This document shows positions 35,995-45,360 of a stretch of 57,202 bases of DNA, one piece after another. Positions within the stretch are counted from its first letter, which is position 1, and each line of letters begins with the position of its first letter. The position numbers and the translations under genes were made by a program. The notes below the pieces were generated by a model that did not search any database, had not been told where the DNA came from, and was given only the letters and a program-made list of their open reading frames with translations. Origin of the DNA: Eutrophocola sp964601805 (GTDB lineage Bacteria; Pseudomonadota; Gammaproteobacteria; Pseudomonadales; Pseudohongiellaceae); assembly GCA_964601805.1 (NCBI GenBank), contig CAZROW010000009.1, positions 1-57,202 on the forward strand. The letters run 5' to 3'.

Positions 35995-36683
35995 GCACCA
36001 TCGCGCCAATGGGCCTGGGCGCTGTCATGGGGGCGACCATGCGCCGGGAAATGTTACTGGCATTGCGCTCGCCGGGGGATGTGATCAACCCGCTGATGTT
36101 TTTCGTCATAGCGGTAACCCTGTTTCCCCTGGGCGGGGGGGCGGAAAGCAATTTCCTGAGCAGCATTGCCTCGGGTGTTATCTGGGTGACAGCGCTGCTG
36201 GCGATTATGTTTTCCATGGACAGCCTGTTTCGTGCCGACTACGAGGATGGTTCGCTGGAGCAATTGCTGATGAGCCCGCAGCCTCTGTATTTCCTGCTGC
36301 TGGCCAAGGTATTCAGTCACTGGCTGGTGGCCTGCCTGCCCATTATTGTGCTGGCTCCGGTATTTGCTTCCATGCTGTCCATGCCCGAGGTCGCCAGGTT
36401 GCCGCTGGTACTCAGCCTGCTGGTGGGAACCCCCATTTTATGCCTGCTGGGAGCCATCGGCATGGCGCTGACAGTAGGTCTGTCCAGGAGTGGATTATTG
36501 CTGGCTGTGTTAGTATTGCCCCTTTATATTCCCGTCCTGGTTTTCGGAACAGGTATGGTGGAAGCGGCGCAAGGCGGTCTGCCATATACCGGTCTGCTTG
36601 CTCTTCTCGGTGCAATTCTGATCCTGGCGATTTGTCTTTCTCCGCTGGCAATAGCGGCTGCATTGCGTATCAGCGTGAACTGA
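35991..36683 (+). CDS. ccmB: Heme exporter membrane protein CcmB
   Basis: This 230-residue inner-membrane protein with six hydrophobic segments is the partner of CcmA. I chose the ATG at 35991, with GGAGG six bases upstream and a 4-base overlap with ccmA; a longer open frame lies wholly within ccmA. The start of the family pattern, 'REMLLALRSPGDVINPLMFF', is clear. Confidence 0.95.
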   Translation: MSTIAPMGLGAVMGATMRREMLLALRSPGDVINPLMFFVIAVTLFPLGGGAESNFLSSIASGVIWVTALLAIMFSMDSLFRADYEDGSLEQLLMSPQPLYFLLLAKVFSHWLVACLPIIVLAPVFASMLSMPEVARLPLVLSLLVGTPILCLLGAIGMALTVGLSRSGLLLAVLVLPLYIPVLVFGTGMVEAAQGGLPYTGLLALLGAILILAICLSPLAIAAALRISVN

Positions 36684-36728
36684 AATAATTCGGACTAGAA
36701 GATAAGGAATACGGAACACAACAGCATT

Positions 36729-37490
36729 ATGTGGCAATGGTTTTTAAGACTGGGTTCGCCCAAACTTTTTTACACCCTCACCGGGCGCTATATGCCCTGG
36801 CTGGCGGCAGTGACCGTGATCCTGCTGGTCACCGGCCTGGTCTGGGGACTGGCCTTTACGCCTCCTGATTACCAGATGGGTGAGAACTACCGCATAGCCT
36901 ATATCCATGTGCCTACAGCCACGCTGGCGATGGGCTGTTATGCCATGATGGCCTGTTTCAGTGCCGGTTTCCTGATCTGGAAAATCAAGATTGCCGACAT
37001 GATTGCCAAGTCCTGTGCACCGATCGGGGCAACCATTACCGCTGTAGCCCTGGCCACCGGTTCCCTCTGGGGAATTCCCACCTGGGGGACCTGGTGGATC
37101 TGGGATGCCCGCCTGACCTCGACGCTGATCATGCTGTTTCTTTACGTGGGCATTATTGCCCTGCGCAGTGCCTTTGAATCGGTGGATGACGGGGCCCGGG
37201 CCTGCGCCGTGCTGAGCCTTGTGGGCGTGGTCAACCTGCCTATCATCAAGTACTCGGTTGAATGGTGGAACACGTTGCACCAGGGTGCCAGCAACCTGTC
37301 ATTGAGCGATACGGCCGCCAATCCCCCGGAAGTCTGGCTGCCGGCCTTTTTTGTTGGCTTCGGCATCCTTGGATTTTTCCTGATCGCCCTCATTCTCAGG
37401 ACAAGGAATGAAATTCTTGTCAGGGAACGCCGTTCCCAATGGGTAAGCGAGCTGATCACTGGTCATAATACAGAGGCCGGCAATGCCTGA
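36729..37490 (+). CDS. ccmC: Heme handling protein CcmC
   Basis: This 253-residue inner-membrane protein with six helices presents heme to CcmE. It carries the periplasmic tryptophan-rich WWD motif 'WGTWWIWDARLTS' and flanking His residues ('YIHVP', 'WWNTLHQG'). The stop overlaps ccmD by 8 bases. Confidence 0.96.
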   Translation: MWQWFLRLGSPKLFYTLTGRYMPWLAAVTVILLVTGLVWGLAFTPPDYQMGENYRIAYIHVPTATLAMGCYAMMACFSAGFLIWKIKIADMIAKSCAPIGATITAVALATGSLWGIPTWGTWWIWDARLTSTLIMLFLYVGIIALRSAFESVDDGARACAVLSLVGVVNLPIIKYSVEWWNTLHQGASNLSLSDTAANPPEVWLPAFFVGFGILGFFLIALILRTRNEILVRERRSQWVSELITGHNTEAGNA

Positions 37491-37686
37491 GTTCCAGTTT
37501 CAGAGTTTTGCTGAATTCCTGGCCATGGGGGGACATGCGGTCTATGTCTGGTCGTCTTATGCCTTTTTTGCAGCAGTCATTGCCTTTAACCTGATCCAGC
37601 CTGCCCTGGCAAAGCGCAAGATCATGCGCCAGCAACGGGCCCGCCTTGCCAGGGAAGCAGGCCGAATACAGTCTCCGGAGAATTAA
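37483..37686 (+). CDS. ccmD: Heme exporter protein CcmD
   Basis: This 67-residue protein has one transmembrane segment (about residues 19-40) and a basic cytoplasmic tail, the CcmD pattern ('FLAMGGHAVYVWSSYAFF'). It helps CcmABC release holo-CcmE. Its start overlaps ccmC by 8 bases, and ccmE follows after one base. Confidence 0.93.
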   Translation: MPEFQFQSFAEFLAMGGHAVYVWSSYAFFAAVIAFNLIQPALAKRKIMRQQRARLAREAGRIQSPEN

Positions 37687-37687
37687 C

Positions 37688-38143
37688 GTGTTAGCGCATC
37701 GTCAACAAAAGCTCGCCATTGTCCTGTTCATCGTGTTCGGTGCTGCCGTCGCGGTAGGCCTGGTGTTGTATGCCCTTAATGAAGGCATCAATGTCTTCTA
37801 TACACCCACCGAGGTGTCAGAAGGGATAGTCCCTGAAAACCAGAATTTCAGGATCGGCGGCATGGTGAAAATGGGTAGCGTCATCAAGGACGGGCTCGAC
37901 GGTGCCGAAGTCAATTTCCTGGCCACTGATTTCTGCAATGATGTGCTGGTTTCCTACTCGGGCCCGCTGCCGGACCTGTTCCGCGAGGGGCAGGGGGTTG
38001 TGGCCGATGGCGCGCTGGATGAGCGCGGTATTTTCCAGGCCACGCAGATACTGGCCAAGCATGATGAAAATTACATGTCTGCCGAGGTAAAGGCATCACT
38101 GGATGCGGCAGAAGGCCAGGATGCAGGAGTGTGTGAACAGTGA
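37688..38143 (+). CDS. ccmE: Periplasmic heme chaperone CcmE
   Basis: This 151-residue membrane-anchored chaperone binds heme covalently through a histidine. The N-terminal anchor covers about residues 9-30, followed by an OB-fold beta domain. The heme-binding His125 is in 'LAKHDENYM'. The start is GTG at 37688, preceded by a GGAG at 37676-37680; the longer in-frame ATG lies inside ccmD. The C-terminus is short and ends with a Cys, not the usual long acidic tail. It overlaps ccmF by 4 bases (GTGA). Confidence 0.95.
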   Translation: MLAHRQQKLAIVLFIVFGAAVAVGLVLYALNEGINVFYTPTEVSEGIVPENQNFRIGGMVKMGSVIKDGLDGAEVNFLATDFCNDVLVSYSGPLPDLFREGQGVVADGALDERGIFQATQILAKHDENYMSAEVKASLDAAEGQDAGVCEQ

Positions 38144-40158
38144 TACCCGAATTAGGCAATTTTTCCCTGGTCCTGGCCCTGAGCCTGGCCATGCTGCTGT
38201 CGGTACTGCCGATGGTTGGTGTATACCGTAACAACCAGCTGTTGATGACACTGTCGCGCCCACTATGTGCCGGTATCTGGGTCTTCATGGTGATCAGTTT
38301 TGCCTGTCTTGCCTATTCATTCCTGCATGACGATTTCTCAGTTCGTTACGTGGCAAGCAATTCCAATTCACTGCTGCCCTGGTTTTACAAGTTCACCGGT
38401 GTCTGGGGTGGCCATGAAGGCTCCCTGTTGCTGTGGGTATTGATGGTCGCCAGCTGGAGTTACGCGGTCAGCCTGTTCAGCCGGAACCTGCCACTGGATA
38501 TCCTGGCGCGGGTACTTTCGGTGATGGGTATTATCAGTGTCAGCTTCCTGGTGTTCATGCTGCTGACCTCCAATCCCTTTGATCGCCTCATGCTGAACCC
38601 GCCTGCCGATGGCAGTGACCTGAATCCGCTCTTGCAGGATTTCGGGCTCATCGTGCATCCGCCCATGTTGTACATGGGGTACGTCGGTTTTTCAGTAGCT
38701 TATGCCTTTGCTATCACCGCATTGTTGACGGGTAAACTGGATGCGGCCTGGGCCCGCTGGACCCGGCCCTGGACCAATGCCGCCTGGGCCTTCCTGACCG
38801 TGGGTATTGCCCTGGGCAGTTGGTGGGCCTACTACGAACTGGGTTGGGGTGGCTGGTGGTTCTGGGATCCTACCGAGAACGTGGCTTTCATGCCCTGGCT
38901 GGTAGGCACGGCCCTGATTCATTCCCTGGCGGTCACCGAAAAACGTGGTGTATTCAAAAGCTGGACCGTGTTGCTGGCGATCGCGGCATTCTCATTAAGC
39001 CTGCTGGGCACCTTTATTATCCGCTCCGGCCTGATCACCTCCGTCCATGCCTTTGCCGTGGACCCGGAACGCGGGCTGGTGCTGCTGGCGATACTGCTGG
39101 TGGTCATTGGCGCGTCCCTGTTCCTGTATGCCCTGCGGGCACCTGTCGTGAAGGGCACGGCCAGTTACACCATGACGTCACGTGAAGTTTTTCTGCTGAT
39201 TAACAATATCCTGCTGGTGGTTGCCACGGCGGGCATTCTGCTTGGCACCTTGTATCCGCTGATCCATGAAGCCATCAATGGCGAGGCTAACATGGTGTCC
39301 GTGGGGGCGCCTTATTTCAATACCATCTTCCTGCCGCTGATGGCCATCCTCGTGGTGTTCCTGAGTATTGGTTCCATATCACGCTGGAAAAAAACCTCGG
39401 TGGCATACCTGAAACAGCAACTGGTGAAAGTCGCCATTGCCAGTGTCGCCCTGGGTATCGTAATCCCGCTGGTGGTGACCCGGGAAGTGAATCTGCCTAT
39501 ATTCCTGGCGGTAGCACTGGCCCTGTGGATTGTGCTCGGTATTGGTCGCGACCTGGTGACCAAAACGGCGAACAAGGGCAGTTTCCTGACAGGCCTGAAA
39601 AGCCTGAGCCTGAGTTACTACGGCATGCAGATTGCCCACCTGGGTATGGCAGTCATCATCCTGGGTATCTGCCTGACCAGTCACTACAGTGTTGAGCGTG
39701 ATGTCCGGCTGGCACCGGGGCAGGGCATCGAGATCGGCAGTTATGAATTCATCTTCCAGGGCGTGGAACGTGTGCAAGGCCCCAATTACCAGGCCGAGGC
39801 CGGTGAAGTTACCGTGTTGAAAAACGGCAACGAGTACATGACCCTGCACCCGGAAAAACGCACTTATTTTGCCACCGGTGCAGTACAGACCGAAGCGGAT
39901 ATCGATGTCGGTTTTTTCCGCGACCTGTTTGCCGCCCTGGGTGACCCCCGCGGTGAAGGTGCCTGGGTGGTCCGTATTCACCTGAAGCCTTTCGTGTTCT
40001 GGATATGGCTTGGCGCCTTCCTGATGGCCAGCGGTGGTATTACGGCCATTCTCGACCGGCGCTATCGTGTCAGGGAAACCCTGGATAAAACAACGGCTGT
40101 GCAGGCACCTGCGGGCGGAACCGGTTTTGATTCAACCGTTACGGGGGCATCATCATGA
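38140..40158 (+). CDS. ccmF: Cytochrome c heme lyase subunit CcmF
   Basis: This 672-residue polytopic protein attaches heme to apocytochrome CxxCH motifs together with CcmH and CcmI. The WWD region is 'GWWFWDPTENVAFMPWL', and conserved His residues flank it ('WGGHEGSLLLW', 'IHPP'-like and 'LIHSLAV' stretches). The length is family-typical. The start codon is GTG, overlapping the ccmE stop. The stop overlaps ccmG by 4 bases. Confidence 0.96.
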   Translation: MIPELGNFSLVLALSLAMLLSVLPMVGVYRNNQLLMTLSRPLCAGIWVFMVISFACLAYSFLHDDFSVRYVASNSNSLLPWFYKFTGVWGGHEGSLLLWVLMVASWSYAVSLFSRNLPLDILARVLSVMGIISVSFLVFMLLTSNPFDRLMLNPPADGSDLNPLLQDFGLIVHPPMLYMGYVGFSVAYAFAITALLTGKLDAAWARWTRPWTNAAWAFLTVGIALGSWWAYYELGWGGWWFWDPTENVAFMPWLVGTALIHSLAVTEKRGVFKSWTVLLAIAAFSLSLLGTFIIRSGLITSVHAFAVDPERGLVLLAILLVVIGASLFLYALRAPVVKGTASYTMTSREVFLLINNILLVVATAGILLGTLYPLIHEAINGEANMVSVGAPYFNTIFLPLMAILVVFLSIGSISRWKKTSVAYLKQQLVKVAIASVALGIVIPLVVTREVNLPIFLAVALALWIVLGIGRDLVTKTANKGSFLTGLKSLSLSYYGMQIAHLGMAVIILGICLTSHYSVERDVRLAPGQGIEIGSYEFIFQGVERVQGPNYQAEAGEVTVLKNGNEYMTLHPEKRTYFATGAVQTEADIDVGFFRDLFAALGDPRGEGAWVVRIHLKPFVFWIWLGAFLMASGGITAILDRRYRVRETLDKTTAVQAPAGGTGFDSTVTGASS

Positions 40159-40688
40159 ACAGGCGTCTGAAACTTTTTATACCCGTTGCCTTTTTCCTGG
40201 TGATGTCAGGTTTCCTGCTTTACGGGCTCAGTCGCGACCCCAATGTGGTACCGTCGGCGCTCGTCGACAAGCCCTTTCCTGAATTTACGCAGCCCAGTCT
40301 GTATCCGGAACTGGGTGAATATACCAAGGAAGATTTCGTGGGCGATATTCTGTTTGTGAATATCTGGGGATCATGGTGTCCACCCTGTCATGTCGAACAT
40401 CCGTACTTTCTCCAGCTCAGTGAAACCGAGGAAGATATTACCTTTATCGGTATCAGCTACGATTACTCCATGGCTGAAGACCGTGAGTTCCTGGCTGAAA
40501 GGGGCAACCCCTTTGATTACAACGTCGTGGATTTTGATGGCTCACTGCGTATCGACCTGGGCGTAACCGGCGCGCCTGAAACCTTCCTGGTCGACCAGAA
40601 CGGCATGATTTTGTATCGCCATATCGGCGCATTGAATGCTGATATCTGGAATGAAAAATTCGTGCCCCTGCTGGACCAGATTCGCTGA
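40155..40688 (+). CDS. ccmG: Thiol:disulfide interchange protein CcmG (DsbE)
   Basis: This 177-residue membrane-anchored thioredoxin reduces the cysteines of apocytochrome c before heme attachment. The anchor covers about residues 7-25. The active site is WCPPC (Cys75, Cys78), and 'GVTGAPETFLVD' holds the cis-proline and the glutamate typical of CcmG. Confidence 0.96.
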   Translation: MNRRLKLFIPVAFFLVMSGFLLYGLSRDPNVVPSALVDKPFPEFTQPSLYPELGEYTKEDFVGDILFVNIWGSWCPPCHVEHPYFLQLSETEEDITFIGISYDYSMAEDREFLAERGNPFDYNVVDFDGSLRIDLGVTGAPETFLVDQNGMILYRHIGALNADIWNEKFVPLLDQIR

Positions 40689-40689
40689 G

Positions 40690-41160
40690 ATGACTATGCC
40701 CGCTACCCGATTACTGACACTCCTGGTATTGATGCTTGCGCTGCCGGCAATGGCCGCCATCGAGGAATACGCCTTTGATTCCGAGCAACAGGAAGATCGT
40801 TTCAAGAAACTGACCTACGAGATGCGTTGCCCGAAATGCCTGAACTCAAATATTGCCGGCTCTGATGCACCGATAGCAGCCGATCTGCGCATGGAAATCT
40901 ATGACCAGATCAGGGAAGGGCGCAGCAACGACGAAATCATTGAATTTATGAGCAGCCGCTACGGTGACTTCATCCTGTACCGGCCAAGGCTGACCATGGG
41001 AACCTTTATTCTCTGGTTCGGGCCGGCTTTTCTGCTGCTTGCCGGCATTGTCATTGTCAGGCGCATGATGATGAACAGCCAACGCATTGCCAACAACGAA
41101 ACTGGCCTGTCCAGTGCAGAGCAGGAACAACTGCGACAAATCCTGGAACAGGACAAGTAA
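40690..41160 (+). CDS. ccmH: Cytochrome c maturation protein CcmH
   Basis: This 156-residue protein has a signal peptide, the redox motif CPKC (Cys47, Cys50) in 'RCPKCLNSNI', and a C-terminal transmembrane helix (about 103-122). It holds or reduces apocytochrome for the lyase. I chose the ATG at 40690, two bases after the ccmG stop; the frame is open upstream but inside ccmG. CcmH and CcmI are separate genes here, not fused as in E. coli. Confidence 0.94.
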   Translation: MTMPATRLLTLLVLMLALPAMAAIEEYAFDSEQQEDRFKKLTYEMRCPKCLNSNIAGSDAPIAADLRMEIYDQIREGRSNDEIIEFMSSRYGDFILYRPRLTMGTFILWFGPAFLLLAGIVIVRRMMMNSQRIANNETGLSSAEQEQLRQILEQDK

Positions 41161-41164
41161 TCCC

Positions 41165-42424
41165 GTGACTTCATTTCTTCTTTACAGTTTATTGCTGCTG
41201 GGGCTTGCCCTGCTGTTTGTCATTGTGCCGGTCTTACTTTACAAGCCAAAAATCAGGACGGCAGATGGCGAAATACGCCGCCAGAAAAATATTGATGTGT
41301 TCAAGCAGGGGTTGGCTGACCTGGAGCAGGAGCGTCAGGAAGGCAGTATCCCGCAGGATGAGTTTGAACGCCTGAAAACCGAATTACAGCGCAGTTTTCT
41401 GCGGGACATGGAGAATGAAGAGTCGCGTGACCAGAACGTGGCCCAGAAACCCAACCGGCTGCTGCCGATATTGTCCCTGCTATTCATTCCTGTTTTCAGT
41501 TATGCACTTTATGAAGTGGTTGGCTCGGCCCGCGACCTGGTCTTGCCGGACCTGCTTGCTGAACTCTCTTCAGTTGAAACCGAAGCAGAGCAGGTGGAAC
41601 TGCTCAATGAACTGGCTAATTTCCTGCAAGAACGCTTTGAACGTAATGATGATGATATCCAGAACGGTTACATGCTCGGTACCCTGTACCTTGAGCTGAA
41701 TCGGTATGAAGAAGCCATTGCCACCTTTTCTGCCATGGCCGATGAAATGGAACCGGGTATGGACAAGGCCACCGTCCTGGGTCAGTTGGCCCAGTCCATG
41801 TTCCTGCAATCGGAATCGGAAATAACACCTGAGATCAGGAATGTGGTTGATCAGGCACTTGCCCTGAATCCGAATGAATACGCTGTCATGAGTTTGCTGG
41901 CCATGGATGCCCTGATCAGTGAGGATATTGCCGGGGCCGTGGGTTACTGGCGACGCCAGCTGCTGCAACTGGACAGCGGCAGCCGCGAAGCAGCCGTGTT
42001 GCGTGAGCGCATCACACGTGCCGAATCCATGTTTCCGGACATCGCCGCAACGGGCAACGATGCTGATGTCGAAGGTGGTGCTTCAGTCAGCCTGGTCATC
42101 GATATTGATGACTCGGTCAGGGACCAGGTGGATGATTCCATGAGACTGTTCATTTATGCCCGTAACCCGGCCATGCCGATGCCACTGGCTGCACAGAACA
42201 TCGCGCTGCCGGAGTTTCCCTTTGAGATTACACTGGATGACTCCATGGCGATGATTGCCAATATGACGCTGTCATCGGCACAGGAAGTCATTGTCGGCGC
42301 ACGCCTGTCACGCTCCGGCCAGGCTACCGCCCAGTCAGGAGATATCCAGGCGGTTTCCGAGCCGTTTGCGCTGGCAGAACAGGATGAACCTGTCATGCTA
42401 ACCATCAAGGACATTGTGCCTTAA
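41165..42424 (+). CDS. ccmI: Cytochrome c maturation protein CcmI
   Basis: This 419-residue protein has two N-terminal membrane segments (about 3-25 and 98-115). A charged loop between them contains 'DLEQERQEGSIPQDEFERLK', the CcmI signature region. A TPR domain follows ('LYLELNRYEEAIATF'), and a beta-rich C-terminal domain chaperones apocytochrome tails. The start is GTG at 41165, four bases after the ccmH stop. It completes the ccmABCDEFGHI operon. Confidence 0.93.
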   Translation: MTSFLLYSLLLLGLALLFVIVPVLLYKPKIRTADGEIRRQKNIDVFKQGLADLEQERQEGSIPQDEFERLKTELQRSFLRDMENEESRDQNVAQKPNRLLPILSLLFIPVFSYALYEVVGSARDLVLPDLLAELSSVETEAEQVELLNELANFLQERFERNDDDIQNGYMLGTLYLELNRYEEAIATFSAMADEMEPGMDKATVLGQLAQSMFLQSESEITPEIRNVVDQALALNPNEYAVMSLLAMDALISEDIAGAVGYWRRQLLQLDSGSREAAVLRERITRAESMFPDIAATGNDADVEGGASVSLVIDIDDSVRDQVDDSMRLFIYARNPAMPMPLAAQNIALPEFPFEITLDDSMAMIANMTLSSAQEVIVGARLSRSGQATAQSGDIQAVSEPFALAEQDEPVMLTIKDIVP

Positions 42425-42517
42425 AGCTGCTGGTAAACTGTCGACATAGACAATTGCCGTAACTAGCTGTCATACACAGCTCCCGAAACACTCTGGAACA
42501 AGGACCCTTGCCCGCCC

Positions 42518-43747
42518 ATGGCAGTTGGTAAATTCGCTTCATTGCGCTCCGCTTTTTCCAATCGCAACTATGCGATATACATGGGTGGCAACAGCATTTC
42601 CCTGATCGGATTCTGGATGCAGCGCCTGGCGGTGTCCTGGCTGGCCTGGCTGATTTCCGAGTCGGAGTTCTGGGTGGGCGTGATTGCCTTCGTCGACCTG
42701 GCACCCATGATTATCGTCACCCCGTTGTTTGGTGTGTGGGCTGACCGCTTCGACCGCAAGACGATGGCAGTAATGGCCCAGGTACTGATGATGGTGCAGG
42801 CATTCGTGCTGTTCTTCCTGGTCTGGTTTGACATGCTCACCATCGGCCTGTTGTTCACACTGGCCATGACAGAAGGCATTCTGCAGGCAGCCTACCAGCC
42901 AATTCGTTTGTCCATAATTCCCAACCTGGTGCGCAAGGATGACCTGGTGGCTGCTGCTGCATTTACCGCGGTAGCCTTCAACGTGGCCCGTTGCCTCGGG
43001 CCGGCCCTGGCCGGTATGGTGATTGCCCTGACCAGCCCTGCTGTGGCCATCCTGTTCAATGCACTGAGTTACCTGATGATTGTCATCGCCTGGAAGTTCA
43101 TCAAGCTGCCGATACGTGAGAAACGCACGGAGAAAAAATCCTTTGTTCGCGATATTCGTGATGGCTTTAATTATGTTGTTGAAAAAGAGGCGCTGTTATC
43201 CCTGTTCATTCTGCTGACAGTTGTTTCATTGTTTATTCGACCGGTGGCCTTCATGCTGTCGGCCTTTGTCGGTGCCGTGTTTGAGTCAGGGGAATTGACG
43301 CTGGCGTTGTTCACCTCGGCCATGGGGCTGGGCGCGGTACTGGCAGGGCTGAAATTGTCCATGGTGGGTAAAACCCATGGCCTGGTACGCGAGATATTGC
43401 TGACGACCCTGGTGGCTGTTTTCTGCCTGGCCGGTTTTGCATCCATTAAAACGATCTGGCTGGCCACAGTCCTGATGTTCATTTTCGGTTATGCCATCAC
43501 TATTGGCAGCGTTGCCGGACAAACCCTGGTCCAGAACAGCATCGATGATGACATGCGAGGACGTGTTCTGAGCCTGTGGGCCGCATTCACCCGGGGTGCC
43601 CCGGCGCTTGGCGTGCTGCTGATCGGTTGGCTGGCAAATCTGTTTGGCCTGATGCTGCCCAATATCCTTGCCGCGTTATGCTGTTTTATCTGCCTGTTAT
43701 TGATGATGGGCAAGCGGCGGGAAATGCGCGCATTCTTTGAACAGTGA
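42518..43747 (+). CDS. MFS exporter (EntS/DHA3-like)
   Basis: This 409-residue transporter has about twelve hydrophobic segments. The loop 'GVWADRFDRKTMAV' after TM2 is the MFS signature, and 'RLSIIPNLVRKDDLVAAAA' is typical of the MFS_3 group that includes enterobactin exporters and macrolide pumps. The substrate is unknown. A GTG start for the next frame would overlap its TGA by 4 bases, so the neighbour is likely co-transcribed. Confidence 0.87.
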   Translation: MAVGKFASLRSAFSNRNYAIYMGGNSISLIGFWMQRLAVSWLAWLISESEFWVGVIAFVDLAPMIIVTPLFGVWADRFDRKTMAVMAQVLMMVQAFVLFFLVWFDMLTIGLLFTLAMTEGILQAAYQPIRLSIIPNLVRKDDLVAAAAFTAVAFNVARCLGPALAGMVIALTSPAVAILFNALSYLMIVIAWKFIKLPIREKRTEKKSFVRDIRDGFNYVVEKEALLSLFILLTVVSLFIRPVAFMLSAFVGAVFESGELTLALFTSAMGLGAVLAGLKLSMVGKTHGLVREILLTTLVAVFCLAGFASIKTIWLATVLMFIFGYAITIGSVAGQTLVQNSIDDDMRGRVLSLWAAFTRGAPALGVLLIGWLANLFGLMLPNILAALCCFICLLLMMGKRREMRAFFEQ

Positions 43748-43809
43748 GACTCGACAGCAGGCAGGTGGTTTTGTGTATCATGTGGCGGGTCTGCACACGG
43801 AGTCGAACT

Positions 43810-45351
43810 ATGCGAATCAAGCGGCAATGTACTGGCTGGTCCAGCTTCCTGGCCCTGTTGTTTCTATCCTGTCTGCACTTGTTGGCAGCCCCTGTGGCCA
43901 TGGCCCAGCAATGGCAAGTGGGTATGACAAGCCAGGGCACACCTATTACAGCAACAGGTTACCAGGTTGATGATCAGCCCCGTCCCACGGTGGTCATGAT
44001 TGGCGGCCTGGATGGCCAGTCCCGTTCCACTGACAGGGTCCTGGCCGAGTACCGTCGTTATCTTGCCCGTCCCAAAAGCGAGCAACCGGTCAACCTGATT
44101 CTGGTTGCCAATGCCAATCCCGAAGGGGAGTCCCTGCAGTTTCCTCCCCAGGGCAGGGCATACCAGGATGATCCCGTCTCATTTGCACTCTGGCGCTGGC
44201 TGGGTGTGCATGGACCGGATCTCGTACTGATTGAAAGCGAACGTGACTTTGAGCTGGCAGATTCACTCAGCAACCGCATTGTTGCCGGTGTGGGGTATGT
44301 GCCTGCACTGCATTTGTACGACGAACCCGAAGAGTTGGCCATGATCATGGCCGAGCTGGGTAACCTGCCCGTATCTCCGGCCCATGAAATGCTTGATCGT
44401 CGCCTGTCACGTTCACCCACTGAATTCGCCGAGCAGCTGGCCAGTCACTACGGGCATGATTTTTCCTGGCCGGTCTATATACCGGGTATGGCGCTGATCT
44501 CCCGTATGCGCCTGGGATACCTGGAAGATGTTGCCGATGTGATCAGCCCTCATGTCAACGGGCCGGCCATCGATATCAATTCCTCACTGGTTACCGCGGG
44601 CCACCTGGTGTTTGCAGAAATGGCTGAACGTACGGGTAACCTGGCCTACCTTGATCTGGCCAGGCGTGCTGCCGACATGGGATTTGATGGCCAGGGTAAT
44701 ATGCTGGAGGCCATGCCCATGCATGGCGAGATGAGCGATGCCTATTTCATGGCGACGCCACTGGTGGCGAAAGTCGGCAAGCTGACCGGGGACAACCGGT
44801 ATTATGACCTGGCTCTTCAGCATATTCGTACCATGGAACAGCTGGTGCACCGACCCGATGGCCTTTACCGTCACTCACCTTTAACCGATGCTGCCTGGAG
44901 CCGCGCCAATGCTTTTCCGGCACTGGGCATGGCGCTGGCGTTAAGCGAGATTCCCGAAGATTATTCCGGCTTTGACGAGTTGAAAGCTATCTTTACCGGT
45001 CATATCGACGCCTTGCTCGAGTACCAGGATATGGATGGCATGTGGCATGTTGTTATCGATGAGCCAGGTTCCTATGCAGAACTCAGTGCCACCGCGATGA
45101 TAGGGACAGCTATTTTACGTGGTATCAGGCGCCAGTGGCTGGATGACAGTTATATGCCGGTGGTGCAAAAGGCCTGGCAGGGCGTTTTGATGCGCAGCAG
45201 TCCGGAGGGGTATTTTGTGAATGTCTGTGAATCCACGAACAAGCAGGATTCACTGGAGAAATATCTGAACCGCGAGGCCCTGATGGGCCCTGATGACAGG
45301 GCCGGGGGAATGCTGATGTTTTTTGCTACTGAAATGGCAGGCTTGCAATAA
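43810..45351 (+). CDS. Secreted protein with degenerate M14-like domain and GH88/GH105-like domain
   Basis: A 513-residue protein. I chose ATG 43810 because it begins a clean signal peptide ('FLALLFLSCLHLLAAPVAMA') and has GGAG nine bases upstream; a GTG at 43744 overlapping the MFS stop is an alternative. Residues 34-200 look like a zinc carboxypeptidase core, with 'VVMIGGLDGQS' and 'ANANPEGE', but the usual GxHGxE zinc ligands are Asp68 and Ser71. Residues 250-513 resemble an alpha6/alpha6 barrel of unsaturated glucuronyl or rhamnogalacturonyl hydrolases: 'SDAYFMATPLVAKVGKLTGD', 'WSRANAFPALGMAL' and 'DGMWHVVIDEPGSYAE'. The likely role is periplasmic breakdown of uronate-containing oligosaccharides. 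Both assignments are by eye. Confidence 0.65.
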   Translation: MRIKRQCTGWSSFLALLFLSCLHLLAAPVAMAQQWQVGMTSQGTPITATGYQVDDQPRPTVVMIGGLDGQSRSTDRVLAEYRRYLARPKSEQPVNLILVANANPEGESLQFPPQGRAYQDDPVSFALWRWLGVHGPDLVLIESERDFELADSLSNRIVAGVGYVPALHLYDEPEELAMIMAELGNLPVSPAHEMLDRRLSRSPTEFAEQLASHYGHDFSWPVYIPGMALISRMRLGYLEDVADVISPHVNGPAIDINSSLVTAGHLVFAEMAERTGNLAYLDLARRAADMGFDGQGNMLEAMPMHGEMSDAYFMATPLVAKVGKLTGDNRYYDLALQHIRTMEQLVHRPDGLYRHSPLTDAAWSRANAFPALGMALALSEIPEDYSGFDELKAIFTGHIDALLEYQDMDGMWHVVIDEPGSYAELSATAMIGTAILRGIRRQWLDDSYMPVVQKAWQGVLMRSSPEGYFVNVCESTNKQDSLEKYLNREALMGPDDRAGGMLMFFATEMAGLQ

Positions 45352-45360
45352 GCCGTATTC

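Noticed and set aside
43744..43809. Start of the GH88/M14-like protein at the GTG overlapping the MFS stop
   Set aside because: The GTGA overlap is tempting, but it would put 22 polar residues ahead of a clean signal peptide. The ATG at 43810 has its own ribosome binding site.
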